From NCBI RefSeq assembly GCF_001636845.1, contig NZ_LITT01000046.1, positions 62,001 through 126,000 of the forward strand: a DNA stretch of 64,000 bases, read 5' to 3'. Below, piece after piece: positions 46,632 to 56,965 of this stretch; within the stretch, counting starts at the first letter, position 1, and every line of letters starts with the position of its first letter. This DNA is from Clostridium ljungdahlii (GTDB lineage Bacteria; Bacillota; Clostridia; Clostridiales; Clostridiaceae). A program made the translations under genes and the position numbers. Under the pieces are notes generated by a model, which did not search any database, had not been told where the DNA came from, and saw only the letters and a list, made by a program, of their open reading frames with translations.

Positions 46632-48024
46632 AACTTATACCTTCTGGCTGCGTTCTATACAAATACTTTCCAAGAGGTTTATCTTCAATGAATTTTCCAT
46701 TAGATATAACCTTATTTCCTCTCAAAAAAGCATGCAGTACTCTTCCCTTCTGTTCAAAACCTTCATAAGGAGTATAGTCTACATTTTGCATTTGATTTTT
46801 AACACTAATAGCTTTAGAAAAAGCAGGGTCCCATACTACAATATCAGCGTCACTGCCCACTGCAATAGTTCCTTTCTGTGGAAAAAGTCCAAATAATTTA
46901 GCGGCATTAGTTGAAGTAAGTGCAACCATTTCATTCATACTTATTCTGTTTTTTAGCACTCCATAAGTATACATAAGCCCAATTCTATGTTCTACACCTG
47001 GAGCCCCATTTGGAATCTTGCTAAAGTCATCAATGCCAATTTCTTTTTGACCTTTATAATTAAATGAACAGTGATCTGTCCCAATGGTCATTATCTCTCT
47101 GGAGCTTATCCCCTTCCACAATGCATCATTATCATATGCTTTTCTAAGAGGAGGTGACATTACATACTTTGCTCCCTCAAAATTATGGCTGTTCTTATCT
47201 CCATAACAGGAATCGTCCAGCAGCAGATACTGAGGACAAGTCTCCGCATAAACTTTTATTCCCCTCTTTTTAGCATCTAAAATACTTAATAAACCTTCTC
47301 TAGTACTTAAATGTACAATATACACCGGTGTATCTGCAATTTCTGCAATATTAAGCAGCCTTACAATCGCCTCTTTTTCAACTAAAGCAGGTCTTGTCAA
47401 CGGATGATAATAAGGGGAGCTGTCTCCCTTTGATTTAGCTTCATTTATAAGTGCTTCTATAATATCACCATTTTCACAGTGAAAAGTTATCAAGCTCTTT
47501 AACTCTTTACTTCTTTTTAAAGCTTCAAATATTACACCATCATCTACCTGAAGCGTTTTTTTATAGGCCATATATAATTTAAATGAAGTTACACCTTCTT
47601 TAACCATATCTTCCATTTCACAAGATGTCTTATCATTCCAATCCGTAATACCCATGTGAAACCCATAATCACAATAGCAAATTCCATCTGACTTTTTATG
47701 CTGCTTTCTTAAGGCTTCTTTTAATGTCTCTCCCTTGTTTTGTGTAGCATAATCTAATATTGTAGTGGTACCTCCAACTAAAGCTGCTTTTGTTCCAGTT
47801 TCAAAATTATCTGCAGTTACTATAGAACCACTTTCCAAATCAAAGTGAGTATGAGTATCTATACCACCCGGTAAAATATAGCATCCTTTTACAGATATGA
47901 CTTCATCTCCACTCTTTTCTATATCATTTCCTATTGAAACAATTCTTTCATCTTCTATTCTTATATCTGAACAATAAGAATCCACAGCAGTTACAATTTT
48001 TCCTCCTTCAAGTACTATGCCCAT
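46612..48024 (-). CDS. hydA: Dihydropyrimidinase / D-hydantoinase
   Basis: A 470-residue amidohydrolase of the dihydropyrimidinase branch. Metal-binding HTHFD at the start of the barrel, the carbamylated lysine region VTSFKLYMAYK, and TFHCENGD, IVHLSTREG, TIGTDHCSF with the remaining His/Asp ligands. ATG 48024 follows AGGAGGC. Opens cyclic ureides such as dihydrouracil or hydantoin. It lies beside the ureide block 48426-64000. Overlaps the Crp/Fnr gene. Confidence 0.92.
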   Translation of the reverse strand: MGIVLEGGKIVTAVDSYCSDIRIEDERIVSIGNDIEKSGDEVISVKGCYILPGGIDTHTHFDLESGSIVTADNFETGTKAALVGGTTTILDYATQNKGETLKEALRKQHKKSDGICYCDYGFHMGITDWNDKTSCEMEDMVKEGVTSFKLYMAYKKTLQVDDGVIFEALKRSKELKSLITFHCENGDIIEALINEAKSKGDSSPYYHPLTRPALVEKEAIVRLLNIAEIADTPVYIVHLSTREGLLSILDAKKRGIKVYAETCPQYLLLDDSCYGDKNSHNFEGAKYVMSPPLRKAYDNDALWKGISSREIMTIGTDHCSFNYKGQKEIGIDDFSKIPNGAPGVEHRIGLMYTYGVLKNRISMNEMVALTSTNAAKLFGLFPQKGTIAVGSDADIVVWDPAFSKAISVKNQMQNVDYTPYEGFEQKGRVLHAFLRGNKVISNGKFIEDKPLGKYLYRTQPEGISYDKSFR

Positions 48025-48067
48025 AAGCAAAGCCTCCTTTTTATATATTCTAACACAAAAAATATAA

Positions 48068-48420
48068 AGTATAATTAACTTAACTTTCACAATTTAAAAG
48101 TAATGCGACACAACTTTTTGAGAGGACATTTGACAGAGGACAGAGGACAATGAAGGTGAGTTTTCCTTCCTTACGTCAGAAAACTAATTTATTTTTAAGC
48201 TTGCTTTGCTAACGCAAAACAAGCTTAAAATTTATATAAGTCATCAATATTTCGCTTTAGCGAAATGAGTCATTAAAAATTTAATCAAAGATTTTTCGTA
48301 GTGTAACGGAGAAAAATCCTCCTTCACTGTCCTCTGTCAATTGTCCACTGTCCTCTCAAAAAAAGTTGCTTCGCAATTTTCTTATATTAAGCAAATTTTC
48401 CTATGTGCGGAACTTCACCA
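48068..48420. repeat. Dispersed long-hairpin element (GAGGACA-arm type)
   Basis: Left arm GAGAGGACATTTGACAGAGG (then AGGACAATGAAGG) mirrors right-arm CTCTGTCAATTGTCCACTGT; the ends carry AATGCGACACAACTTTTT and AAAGTTGCTTCGCAATTTT. Core: TTACGTCAGAAAAC, AAGCTTGCTTTGCTAACGCA and ATTTCGCTTTAGCGAAAT stems. The largest copy in the window. Confidence 0.75.
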
Positions 48421-48425
48421 ATTAA

Positions 48426-49376
48426 TTATCTATCTAAAGTAATAACTGTTCCTGTCTTACCTTCAAGGGCATCTTCACCTTTATAAAGTGAAGTAATTAT
48501 TGACTTGTGGCGGGAGTTTGCCTTTGCAAACATCAATGCTGCCTCTACCTTTGGGAGCATTGATCCTTGAGCAAAATGGCCTTCTTCAATATACTTTTCT
48601 GCTTCTGCCACCGTAATGTGATTAAGGTCAATCTGATTAGCTTTCTTAAAATTAAGTGATACTTTTTCAACTTCTGTAAGTATCATAAGAATATCTGCAT
48701 TTACATCTTCTGCAAGTCTTTCAGCTGCAAGATCTTTGTCTATGACTGCCGCAACACCTTCTAATGATCCATCTTCCTTTTGGGCAACAGGAATGCTTCC
48801 ACCTCCAGCTGCTACGCAAATAGTAGAATCCCACAACACTTTAATTGCTGGGAGTTCAACTATTCTCTTTGGAACTGGTGAAGCCACTACTCTTCTCCAC
48901 CCTCTTCCAGAGTCTTCTTTCATCACGTAACCTTTTTCTTTCTTAAGTTTTTCCGCCTCTTCCTTACTATAAAAAGTGCCTATGGGTTTAGTTGGGTTTT
49001 TAAATGCAGGATCATTTTTATCAACTACTGCCTGGGTTATAAGTGTCACTACAGGTACCTTCTTTTTTCTCTTATCTAAAGCCTTTCTCAGTGACTGCTG
49101 AATGTGATATCCTATATATCCCTGACTCATGGCACTGCATACGTCAAAAGGCATAGATGGTGTAACACTATTAGCTGCTTCCGATGCAAGTAAAATCCTT
49201 CCCACTTGAGGACCATTTCCATGAACTATTACAAGCTCATATCCCTTACAGCTTATATCTGCAATATATTCACAAGTTTTTTTTATTACTTCTAGTTGTG
49301 CCTCAGCTGTAGCTTTCGTACCAGGTTCTTGAAGTGCATTTCCACCTAATGCTATAACTAATTTACAAAATTCCAT
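48426..49376 (-). CDS. arcC: Carbamate kinase (ArcC/YqeA type)
   Basis: 316 residues of the amino acid kinase fold: ALGGNALQEPG at the start, HGNGPQVGRILLASE, AAGGGSIPVA and the ATP-site DILMILTEVEKV. Catalyses carbamoyl phosphate + ADP to ATP + carbamate, recovering energy from carbamoylated intermediates such as those released by the transcarbamylase-like YgeW. Last gene of the ygeW-ygfK-ssnA-ygeY-arcC series. Confidence 0.95.
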   Translation of the reverse strand: MEFCKLVIALGGNALQEPGTKATAEAQLEVIKKTCEYIADISCKGYELVIVHGNGPQVGRILLASEAANSVTPSMPFDVCSAMSQGYIGYHIQQSLRKALDKRKKKVPVVTLITQAVVDKNDPAFKNPTKPIGTFYSKEEAEKLKKEKGYVMKEDSGRGWRRVVASPVPKRIVELPAIKVLWDSTICVAAGGGSIPVAQKEDGSLEGVAAVIDKDLAAERLAEDVNADILMILTEVEKVSLNFKKANQIDLNHITVAEAEKYIEEGHFAQGSMLPKVEAALMFAKANSRHKSIITSLYKGEDALEGKTGTVITLDR

Positions 49377-49394
49377 TATAATTCCCCCATATAA

Positions 49395-50603
49395 TTATTT
49401 AGTCACATAGGATATTGGAATAAGCGCATACATTGCTGCACATTTTACTAATTCATCTTTCCATGTCTTTTCATTAGGTGCATGTGCTTGATCTTCGTGG
49501 CCTGGTCCAAAACCTATACATGGTATTTTATATCTTCCCATAATGGAAACTGCATTCGTAGAGAATGTCCATTTATCTACCTTTGGCTCACTCTTAAATA
49601 AATCCTTATAGCAAGTTACAACATTTTGACATACTTTGTGATCTTCAGGCAGTACCCAGGTTGGGAAGAAACATTCCGTTGGATATTTTAATCCTGTATA
49701 AGAAGGCCTTTCATAAGTGTACATTTCAACTTCAGCCTTTGCAGCCTTAACTGAAGGTAAATTCTTAATCTGCTCAATTGCATACTCCCAGGTTTCACCA
49801 GCAGTAAGCCTTCTATCAACAGAAATACTGCATCCATCTGCTACAGCACATCTTGAGGGTGATGAAAAGAATATTTCAGATACAGTTAATGTACCCTTTC
49901 CTAAAAATTCATCATTGATTAATTTTTCATTTAAATCCTTTAGCTCATTTAGTATAGGAGCCATTTTAAAAATTGCATTATCTCCTCTTTCCGGTGCAGA
50001 ACCATGGCAGCTAATTCCATGGGTTGTAACTTTTATCTCCATTCTTCCCCTATGCCCTCTATATATATTTAATGAAGTTGGTTCTGTTATAACTACAAAT
50101 TCCGGTTTTACTTTATCTTCATTGACTATATATTGCCAGCATAAGCCATCACAATCTTCTTCTTGAACAGTACCTGTTACTACTAATGTATAATCTCCTT
50201 CAAGTCCAAGATCTTTAATTATCTTGCCTGCATAAACCATGGAGGCCATTCCTCCCTCTTGATCTGATACACCTCTTCCCAAAATAACTTCGTCATCCTC
50301 ATATCCTTCATAAGGATCATATTTCCATAGATTTCTATCTCCTATACCTACTGTATCTATATGGGCATCCATGGCAATGAGATGTTTTCCATGTCCTATA
50401 TATCCAAGTACATTGCCTATGGGATCTATTTCTACTTTGTCAAAACCTACTTTTTCCATTTCCTCTTTTATTCTCAGTATAACTTTTTCTTCACCGCAGC
50501 TTTCGCTTGGAATTCGAGCCATGTCCCTTAAAAATCTACATATTTCAGGTTTATACTTTTCTGCCATATCCAATATTTTTTCTTTATTCAAATCTAATGC
50601 CAT
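49395..50603 (-). CDS. ygeY: YgeY family selenium-linked M20 hydrolase
   Basis: 402 residues of the M20 peptidase/deacylase fold. Metal ligands in [10 protein letters not shown], the [10 protein letters not shown] motif, [10 protein letters not shown] catalytic Glu pair and the C-terminal [13 protein letters not shown]. Belongs to the YgeY group found with SsnA, YgfK and YgeX in bacteria with selenium-dependent molybdenum hydroxylases. Its substrate is not firmly known; an amidated or carbamoylated diaminopropionate derivative is proposed by context. Confidence 0.9.
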   Translation of the reverse strand: MALDLNKEKILDMAEKYKPEICRFLRDMARIPSESCGEEKVILRIKEEMEKVGFDKVEIDPIGNVLGYIGHGKHLIAMDAHIDTVGIGDRNLWKYDPYEGYEDDEVILGRGVSDQEGGMASMVYAGKIIKDLGLEGDYTLVVTGTVQEEDCDGLCWQYIVNEDKVKPEFVVITEPTSLNIYRGHRGRMEIKVTTHGISCHGSAPERGDNAIFKMAPILNELKDLNEKLINDEFLGKGTLTVSEIFFSSPSRCAVADGCSISVDRRLTAGETWEYAIEQIKNLPSVKAAKAEVEMYTYERPSYTGLKYPTECFFPTWVLPEDHKVCQNVVTCYKDLFKSEPKVDKWTFSTNAVSIMGRYKIPCIGFGPGHEDQAHAPNEKTWKDELVKCAAMYALIPISYVTK

Positions 50604-50630
50604 TTAAAATTCCCCCTATTTTACCTATCT

Positions 50631-51959
50631 TTAGAAACGCTTCCAGAGATCTTGTGCTAGTTCCCTGCTTCTTGCCATAATTCTTTCTTCATCAATGCCT
50701 ACAAGTTTTCTATCTTCCATAATAACTTTACCATTTATAATTGTTGTATCTACACAACGTCCATTAATGCCAAATAGTAAGTGTGAATTAATATTGTTTT
50801 CATTTATTGGTGTAGGCGCATTGTAATCTACAATAATTATATCTGCCAATGCACCTTCTTTTAAAATACCAATTTTTCCATCAATAAATCTTTCAACAAT
50901 TTTTCTATTATTATAGAAAAGCATTTCTGGAATTTCAGTCCAAGCTACAGTAGAATCTCCAGCAGCATGTTTATGAATAATATTTCCAACCTTATAAGAT
51001 TCCATCATATCTGCGGTATAGCCATCTGTACCAAGGCCTAATAGAATTCCTTTTTTATACATTTTAAGTACAGGAGATACACCTACAGCATTACCCATAT
51101 TGGATTCAGGATTGTGAACAACTATTGCATTTTTTTCTTTAATCAAGTCTAGCTCTTCATCCGAAACGTGAATACAGTGGACTAAAATTGTCTTATCAGA
51201 AAGTGCTCCTGCATCATACCATCTCTGTACAATGCCCTTGCCATATTTTTGTTTAGTTATTTCCAGGTCCTGTATTCCCTCTCCTGTATGAATATGAAAA
51301 CCTGTATTTAAATTTTCTATGGCATCCATACATTTTTCCAAAGTTTTATCTGAAATTGTCATAGAAGCATGAAGTCCAAACATGCCTTTAATCATGTCAT
51401 CTTTTTTATCATTACAATACTTAATGAAGTCCACATTTTCAGCAATACCTTCATCAGTAATTTTTTCTCCATCTCTATCTGAAGTTTCATAGCACAGACT
51501 GCTGCGGATACCTATCTTTTCTGCAGCCTCAGCTATCTTAAATAAGCTGCCTTTAACTGAATAAGCGCTTGCATGGTGATCAAAAGCAGTTGTAACACCA
51601 TTTCTAACTTCATCAATCATCGGTACAATAGCACTATAATAAATATCCTCTGGAGTTAATACCTTATCAAGTCTCCACCACAATCCTGTAAGTATGTCCA
51701 TAAGATTTTTTGCTGGAGGACTGTCATTGGCCATTCCTCTGGCAAAAGTGCTGTAATAATGCATATGGGTATTAATAAATCCTGGCATAACAAGCCTACC
51801 CTTTGCATCAATAAATCTTGCATCTTTATATTTTTTCTTTAATCCTTCTGTCAAGCCAATTTCAATAATTCTATTTCCAGAAACAGCAATACATCCATTA
51901 TCAATAATTGGCCTAGCATCATCCCTAGTAATAAGCTTACCATTTCCAATTAATAGCAT
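50631..51959 (-). CDS. ssnA: SsnA-type putative aminohydrolase
   Basis: 442 residues of the ATZ/TRZ amidohydrolase family. HMHYYSTFARGM near the N-terminus, GFHIHTGEG, LVHCIHVSDEEL and LGTDGYTADMME give the metal ligands. Matches SsnA from the E. coli yge block and from Se-dependent purine degraders. Probably deaminates a purine-derived or cyclic intermediate. Confidence 0.9.
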   Translation of the reverse strand: MLLIGNGKLITRDDARPIIDNGCIAVSGNRIIEIGLTEGLKKKYKDARFIDAKGRLVMPGFINTHMHYYSTFARGMANDSPPAKNLMDILTGLWWRLDKVLTPEDIYYSAIVPMIDEVRNGVTTAFDHHASAYSVKGSLFKIAEAAEKIGIRSSLCYETSDRDGEKITDEGIAENVDFIKYCNDKKDDMIKGMFGLHASMTISDKTLEKCMDAIENLNTGFHIHTGEGIQDLEITKQKYGKGIVQRWYDAGALSDKTILVHCIHVSDEELDLIKEKNAIVVHNPESNMGNAVGVSPVLKMYKKGILLGLGTDGYTADMMESYKVGNIIHKHAAGDSTVAWTEIPEMLFYNNRKIVERFIDGKIGILKEGALADIIIVDYNAPTPINENNINSHLLFGINGRCVDTTIINGKVIMEDRKLVGIDEERIMARSRELAQDLWKRF

Positions 51960-51989
51960 ACATTTTCCCTCCTAAGTTTTAATATTAGG

Positions 51990-54900
51990 TCACAGCATAT
52001 AACTGTACTTATCTATGCAACTTTTAATTATACATTTCATTTCTTTTGAGATAATATTTTTCTCACCAATAGTGTAAATGGCAACTTTGCCGCTTTCCTC
52101 TCTAACTTTACAAACGCCTTTTTTTATATCAATAACACAAAATCCCTTATTTGTACTATTTTCGAAGTCATTTTCATTCCAAAAGACTGTCACTTTATCT
52201 TTATATGGATTTCCTTTATATGGACAGAAAACTCCACAATTTCCACATTCGTTGCACATACCATCCAAATGTATAATCTGATGAGAAGAGGAAAATTCTC
52301 CTACATCAATAACTACATTTGCCCTATTTGGACAAACATCAACACACAATTCGCAAATATTACTGCAGGAAAGGCATCTTTCATGTTCTTCTTCACAGCT
52401 TCCAGGATCCTTTAGTATACCCTTCCTACTATATATTTGTTTTTCGTCTATAGGGATAACTTTTTTCTCAAAATCATTGTCCAATTTTTCTTTTGACAAT
52501 ATATTTTTAGCAACTGCTTTTCCATCTGCTATTGCCTTGACAATAGTAGCCGGTCCGCACTTAGCATCACCTGGAATATATACATTGGAAATATTAGTTT
52601 CACAAGCTTCATTCAGTTTCGGAAAATCCTTAGAATCTAATTCTATTCCATTTCTTTTTAACAAATCACTATCCACTTTTTCTCCTACGGCAGCAATAAC
52701 CGTATCTGCATCTAATACAACCTCTTTGCCAGTTGAAACAGGACTTCTCCTGCCTGAAGTATCTTTTTCTCCTAATATCATCTCTTCACAAAGCAATTTA
52801 TTATCCTTAATAGATATCGGTGCAAGAAGTTCTTTAAATACAATGCCATCAGAAATAGCTAGCTTTAATTCTTCTGAATCTGCAGGCATATATTCCTTGG
52901 TTCTTCTATATACAATTGAAACAGTCTCCACTCCAGCTATTCTCTTAGCTGCCCTTGCTGCATCCATTGCTACATTTCCGCCTCCAATAATGCAAACATG
53001 CTTTCCTAAATCAATGTTTTCTTTTTCTGCTTTATATCTTTCAAGAAACGCAATGGCATTCACTGCTTTTTCCTTACCTTCTTTTAAAGATAATTTTCCT
53101 AGTTCCCAGGCACCTATTGCTAAGATAATATAATCATATTTTCCTTTCAATTCATCTATATTAAAATTCCCATTAATTCCAAATTCAAATTTCACTCCTT
53201 GTTTCTTTACAAGCTCAAAATCCTGGTCAATCATCTCAGATGGAATTCTAAAATCCGGGATAACATACCTTACTACACCATAAGGTTTTTCTCTTTTATC
53301 CATTACAGTTACATCCATACCATTTCTTCTCAAGAAAAGAGCTGCTGAAAGTCCCGCAGGGCCTGCACCTATAACTGCTGCTTTTTTATTACTTCTTATA
53401 TCTTGAGGTTTGATATTTTCAATGTACTTTTTTTCAGCATGTAAGACAGCAACTTTTTTCATGTCCCTAATTAGAACAGATGAATCGTAGTCCAATCTAG
53501 TACATTTAAACTGGCAATTATGATTGCAAATAGTTGCTGTAATTGCCGGTGAAGCATTGTCCTTAGCAATTATAAAAAAGGCTTCATCATATTTCTTTTT
53601 ACCTACTAAGGCCACATATTCAGGAATTTGTTGATTTATAGGACATCCTATGCTGCAAGGTGCCGTCATGCAATCATAAGTAGGAAGTTCTACAGAAAGT
53701 TTTCTACTTTCTACAGTTCTTGAGTTTTTAAGATGATGATCATCTTTTAAAGCTTCTTCTGCCAATTTTGATAACATGTCTGTATCTATTCCTGAGAATT
53801 TACCTTTAAGCTTTCTCTCTACCTTCTGAGCCATTTGCGTTATTCTCTCATATCCACCTGGCTTTAAGATAGTAGTTGCAAATGTCACCGGCTGAATTCC
53901 TGTAGTTAAAATTTTATCCACATTAAAGAAATCTGCTCCTCCTGAATAGGATACCTGTAAATCTCCACCAAATTCTTCAGCTAATTTACTTGCCAAGGAT
54001 ATTGTAAGAGGGAAAAGAGAACGTCCTGACATGTACATTTCTTCTCCAGGTAATTCTTTGTTTTCAATTTTAACTGGTAAAGTATTTGTAAGTTTCACTC
54101 CTATTTCTAAATTCAACGTCTTTGCAGCACCTTTCAAACGCTGGAGCATTGCCACAGCGTCCCCATACTGTAAGTCATTTTTAAAATGATCTCCATTTAA
54201 GGTTATATAACCATATCCCATTGTGTTAAGCGTATTTCTAACAAATTTTTCTCCTAAAAGAGTTGGATTCATCTTTATAAAAACATTTAACTTTTTTTCT
54301 TTCAGTAAGTAATTTGATATCTTTTCTATTTCCTCTGGAGGGCATCCATGCAGTGTAGATACTGTAATAGAGGAACAGACAATTGGGGATATTTCTTCTA
54401 AATCTTTTTCATTAAAATTGGAGAACAAATTCATATGAGAAGTAATTACTTTTTTACATTCATTCCATACTTTTGTATTAGAGGCATTTCTCATACCTTC
54501 AATATATTTATCTATTTTAGGAGATTTAATACCATCTAAATCATATCCTACACTCATGTTAAACATGAAATCTCTTTGCTTACTTAGATGAAGTTCCTTC
54601 ATTAAAATATGAAGCAAGAGCCAGGCTTTTATATACTCACAAAAAGCCTCAGATACTTTTAGTTCTGTAGACCATTCCACGTTGTAACATTCATCTTGTG
54701 CACGAATACAAGGTTTAGCTACTGGTAAGTCTTCTCCATCAATAACTTGTACTGTTTTTAATTCAATAAATCGGCTCCCAGTCAAATAGGCAGAGACAAT
54801 GTTCTGAGTCAATTGAGTGTTTGGCCCAGCAGCAGGTCCAAGGGGTGAAGATAGCTTTTCACCAAACACTTCAATTGATTTTCCTCTTTCATTTTTATAA

Positions 54901-55004
54901 AATTTATCTTTATGAATTCCAAAAATAGATCCCTTTTCTTTTAATTCTTTTATAACCCAAATAAGCATTTTTTCAAAAGAAATAGGGCACATTCTATCAC
55001 TCAT
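51990..55004 (-). CDS. ygfK: YgfK-type selenate/purine-linked reductase subunit
   Basis: A 1004-residue flavo-iron-sulfur protein. The first half (about 1-430) resembles a dihydroorotate/dihydropyrimidine dehydrogenase-like barrel. The middle (about 440-860) is a glutamate-synthase-small-subunit-like FAD module with AAVIGAGPAGLSAALFL and GGGNVAMDAARAAKRI. The C-terminus has CLSCSNICELCVDVC and CNECGNCGVFC [4Fe-4S] motifs. In the yge group it is thought to move electrons for the molybdenum hydroxylase or to reduce an unsaturated intermediate. Confidence 0.92.
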   Translation of the reverse strand: MSDRMCPISFEKMLIWVIKELKEKGSIFGIHKDKFYKNERGKSIEVFGEKLSSPLGPAAGPNTQLTQNIVSAYLTGSRFIELKTVQVIDGEDLPVAKPCIRAQDECYNVEWSTELKVSEAFCEYIKAWLLLHILMKELHLSKQRDFMFNMSVGYDLDGIKSPKIDKYIEGMRNASNTKVWNECKKVITSHMNLFSNFNEKDLEEISPIVCSSITVSTLHGCPPEEIEKISNYLLKEKKLNVFIKMNPTLLGEKFVRNTLNTMGYGYITLNGDHFKNDLQYGDAVAMLQRLKGAAKTLNLEIGVKLTNTLPVKIENKELPGEEMYMSGRSLFPLTISLASKLAEEFGGDLQVSYSGGADFFNVDKILTTGIQPVTFATTILKPGGYERITQMAQKVERKLKGKFSGIDTDMLSKLAEEALKDDHHLKNSRTVESRKLSVELPTYDCMTAPCSIGCPINQQIPEYVALVGKKKYDEAFFIIAKDNASPAITATICNHNCQFKCTRLDYDSSVLIRDMKKVAVLHAEKKYIENIKPQDIRSNKKAAVIGAGPAGLSAALFLRRNGMDVTVMDKREKPYGVVRYVIPDFRIPSEMIDQDFELVKKQGVKFEFGINGNFNIDELKGKYDYIILAIGAWELGKLSLKEGKEKAVNAIAFLERYKAEKENIDLGKHVCIIGGGNVAMDAARAAKRIAGVETVSIVYRRTKEYMPADSEELKLAISDGIVFKELLAPISIKDNKLLCEEMILGEKDTSGRRSPVSTGKEVVLDADTVIAAVGEKVDSDLLKRNGIELDSKDFPKLNEACETNISNVYIPGDAKCGPATIVKAIADGKAVAKNILSKEKLDNDFEKKVIPIDEKQIYSRKGILKDPGSCEEEHERCLSCSNICELCVDVCPNRANVVIDVGEFSSSHQIIHLDGMCNECGNCGVFCPYKGNPYKDKVTVFWNENDFENSTNKGFCVIDIKKGVCKVREESGKVAIYTIGEKNIISKEMKCIIKSCIDKYSYML

Positions 55005-55035
55005 TTATATTCCCCCTAAGATATACTTTTACATT

Positions 55036-56232
55036 CTATTTTGCTAAAAATCTCGGTGGCTTTGAATCAATGATCTCTGTAAGTGTTTTTACAGGATCTT
55101 TCACCTTACTTAAGAAAATCATTGAAGCAACAATATAAGGTTTATATCCTGCCTGTTTATAAAGTTCTTCACGATAACGATCAAATACAGAAGCAGCTAC
55201 TTCACCTTGCTTGCAACTTACTCCCGTAATATCTGCAGGTAAACAGTGCATATATAATGCTTTAGAATCTTTAGTGAGCTTCATCATTTCTTCTGTGCAT
55301 TCCCAATCCTTACAATTTGCATTTTGATTTAACAGCTCTTTTTCAAGTACCTCTATTTCATCAAATTTACCTTCTCCATATAAGTTAGTACGCTTTTCCA
55401 TGGCTGCAAATGGAGCCCAACTCTTTGGATAAACTATATCTGCATTCTCAAAAGCTTCTTTCATGGAGTTAGTTTTAATAAATTTACCTCCACTTATCTC
55501 AGCATTTCTTCTTGCAACATTCTCTACTTCTGGCAATATATCGTACCCTTCCGGATGTGCAAGTGTAACTTCCATACCCATTCTCGTCATTAAACCAATA
55601 ATTCCTTGAGGTACGGATAATGGTTTGCCATAGGAAGGAGAATAAGCCCAGGTCATAGCTAGTTTTTTGCCTTTAAGATTTTGAGCTCCACCAAAATAAT
55701 GAATTAAATGAAGTAAATCAGCCATACATTGAGTTGGATGGTCTATATCACACTGAAGATTTACAAGCGTAGGACGCTGTCCAAGTATCCCAGCTTTATA
55801 TCCCTCTTGAACTGATTCTGATACTTTATGCATATACTTGTTTCCTTTGCCTATAAACATATCGTCCCTAATGCCTATAACATCTGCCATAAAAGAAATC
55901 ATATTTGCTGTTTCACGAACAGTTTCTCCATGGGCAATCTGTGACTTTCCTTCATCAAGATCTTGAACCTCCAGGCCAAGTAAATTACATGCACTTGCAA
56001 AACTAAATCTTGTTCTTGTGGAATTATCACGAAACAGGGAAATTGCTAGTCCACTATCAAATATACGCGGTGATATATTATTCTCCCTCATCTGGCGTAA
56101 AATATCAGCAACTGTAAAAACTGCTTTAAGTTCTTCGTCTGTTTTTTCCCAGGTTAAAAAGAAATCATTACTATACATATTTTTATAATCTAGTTTTTTT
56201 AAATTTTGAATAAGTTCTTTTAATTTTTCCAT
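55036..56232 (-). CDS. ygeW: YgeW knotted carbamoyltransferase
   Basis: 398 residues. The carbamoyl-phosphate loop SLFRDNSTRTRFSFA and the substrate segment HCLPADITG belong to the ATCase/OTCase superfamily, but the sequence groups with the knotted YgeW enzymes. The E. coli homologue catalyses a transcarbamylation whose natural substrate is thought to be a ureido compound near 2,3-diaminopropionate. First gene of the operon and preceded by promoter/operator 56328-56378. Confidence 0.94.
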   Translation of the reverse strand: MEKLKELIQNLKKLDYKNMYSNDFFLTWEKTDEELKAVFTVADILRQMRENNISPRIFDSGLAISLFRDNSTRTRFSFASACNLLGLEVQDLDEGKSQIAHGETVRETANMISFMADVIGIRDDMFIGKGNKYMHKVSESVQEGYKAGILGQRPTLVNLQCDIDHPTQCMADLLHLIHYFGGAQNLKGKKLAMTWAYSPSYGKPLSVPQGIIGLMTRMGMEVTLAHPEGYDILPEVENVARRNAEISGGKFIKTNSMKEAFENADIVYPKSWAPFAAMEKRTNLYGEGKFDEIEVLEKELLNQNANCKDWECTEEMMKLTKDSKALYMHCLPADITGVSCKQGEVAASVFDRYREELYKQAGYKPYIVASMIFLSKVKDPVKTLTEIIDSKPPRFLAK

Positions 56233-56327
56233 AAGATATGCCTCCTAATTGCAATGATTGAATTAGTATATTTTAAAATTTTAATATAAATATATTTCGT
56301 CTTAGATATGGTATATTTAAAAGTTGG

Positions 56328-56378
56328 ACTAACTAGTTAGTATAATTTGATTTTATAATAATAAAATATCTTTGTCAA
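56328..56378 (-). promoter_or_regulatory. ygeW promoter with downstream operator
   Basis: Minus strand: TTGACA (56373-56378), 17 bp, TAAAAT (56350-56355), 8 bp, then the perfect 14-bp palindrome ACTAACTAGTTAGT (56328-56341). The palindrome sits at the expected transcription start, which suits repression. Confidence 0.8.
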
Positions 56379-56464
56379 CGTTAAAATATTTTTCTTTTAA
56401 AGTAAAATAATGTCTAATATTACTTACGGCTTCTATATTGTACAGTTTTTTCTTAATATTAATA

Positions 56465-56515
56465 TTGACAAAATACCATTAATATTATTAGAATAAATTA
56501 TACTAACTGGTAAAT
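56465..56515 (+). promoter_or_regulatory. Xanthine permease promoter with related operator
   Basis: TTGACA (56465-56470), 18 bp, TAGAAT (56489-56494), 7 bp, then ACTAACTGGTAAAT (56502-56515), 11/14 matches to the ygeW operator. The flank ATTATACTAACT is shared with ygeW. Promoter faces the permease at 56966. Confidence 0.7.
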
Positions 56516-56694
56516 CCATCTTATATTTACAATACACTACAATGCTTTGCTGTAATGTGTTTACCTATTACTTGTCAGATACAGGGATCTTAGATATCAA
56601 GTTCAACTCTTACTCCCTTAAAAAACAAAAGCCAAAACTCATCATTTTTACTAATTTCTTTCATGGTATATATAAGGTTGAGTATTAGAGCAGA

Positions 56695-56945
56695 TAGTCA
56701 TTAATTCAACTTTTGCAGTTTTAAAATAATGTGAAGCAGAGCTTCGTAAGTTAAGAATTAATAATGAAAAATTAATAGTGAAGGATGATTTTTAGCTGTC
56801 ACAAAAAATCCTTAAATTTATATGAACCAGCCATGTTTCGCTTTAGCGGAGCGAGCTATCAAAAATTTAATCAAAGATTTTTTATAGTGTAACGTAAAAA
56901 AATCCACATTAACTATTAATTTTTAATTCTTAACTATTAAATAAA
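56695..56945. repeat. Dispersed long-hairpin element (GTTAAGAATTAA-arm type)
   Basis: Ends AACTTTTGCAGTTTTAAAAT; arms GTTAAGAATTAATAATGAAA and the inverted AATTTTTAATTCTTAACTAT; core with a CGCTTTAGCGGAGCG stem and ATTTAATCAAAGATTTTTTA also present at 48290. It lies in the 5' leader of the permease gene. Confidence 0.7.
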
Positions 56946-56965
56946 TTAAATAGGGGGTTTTACAA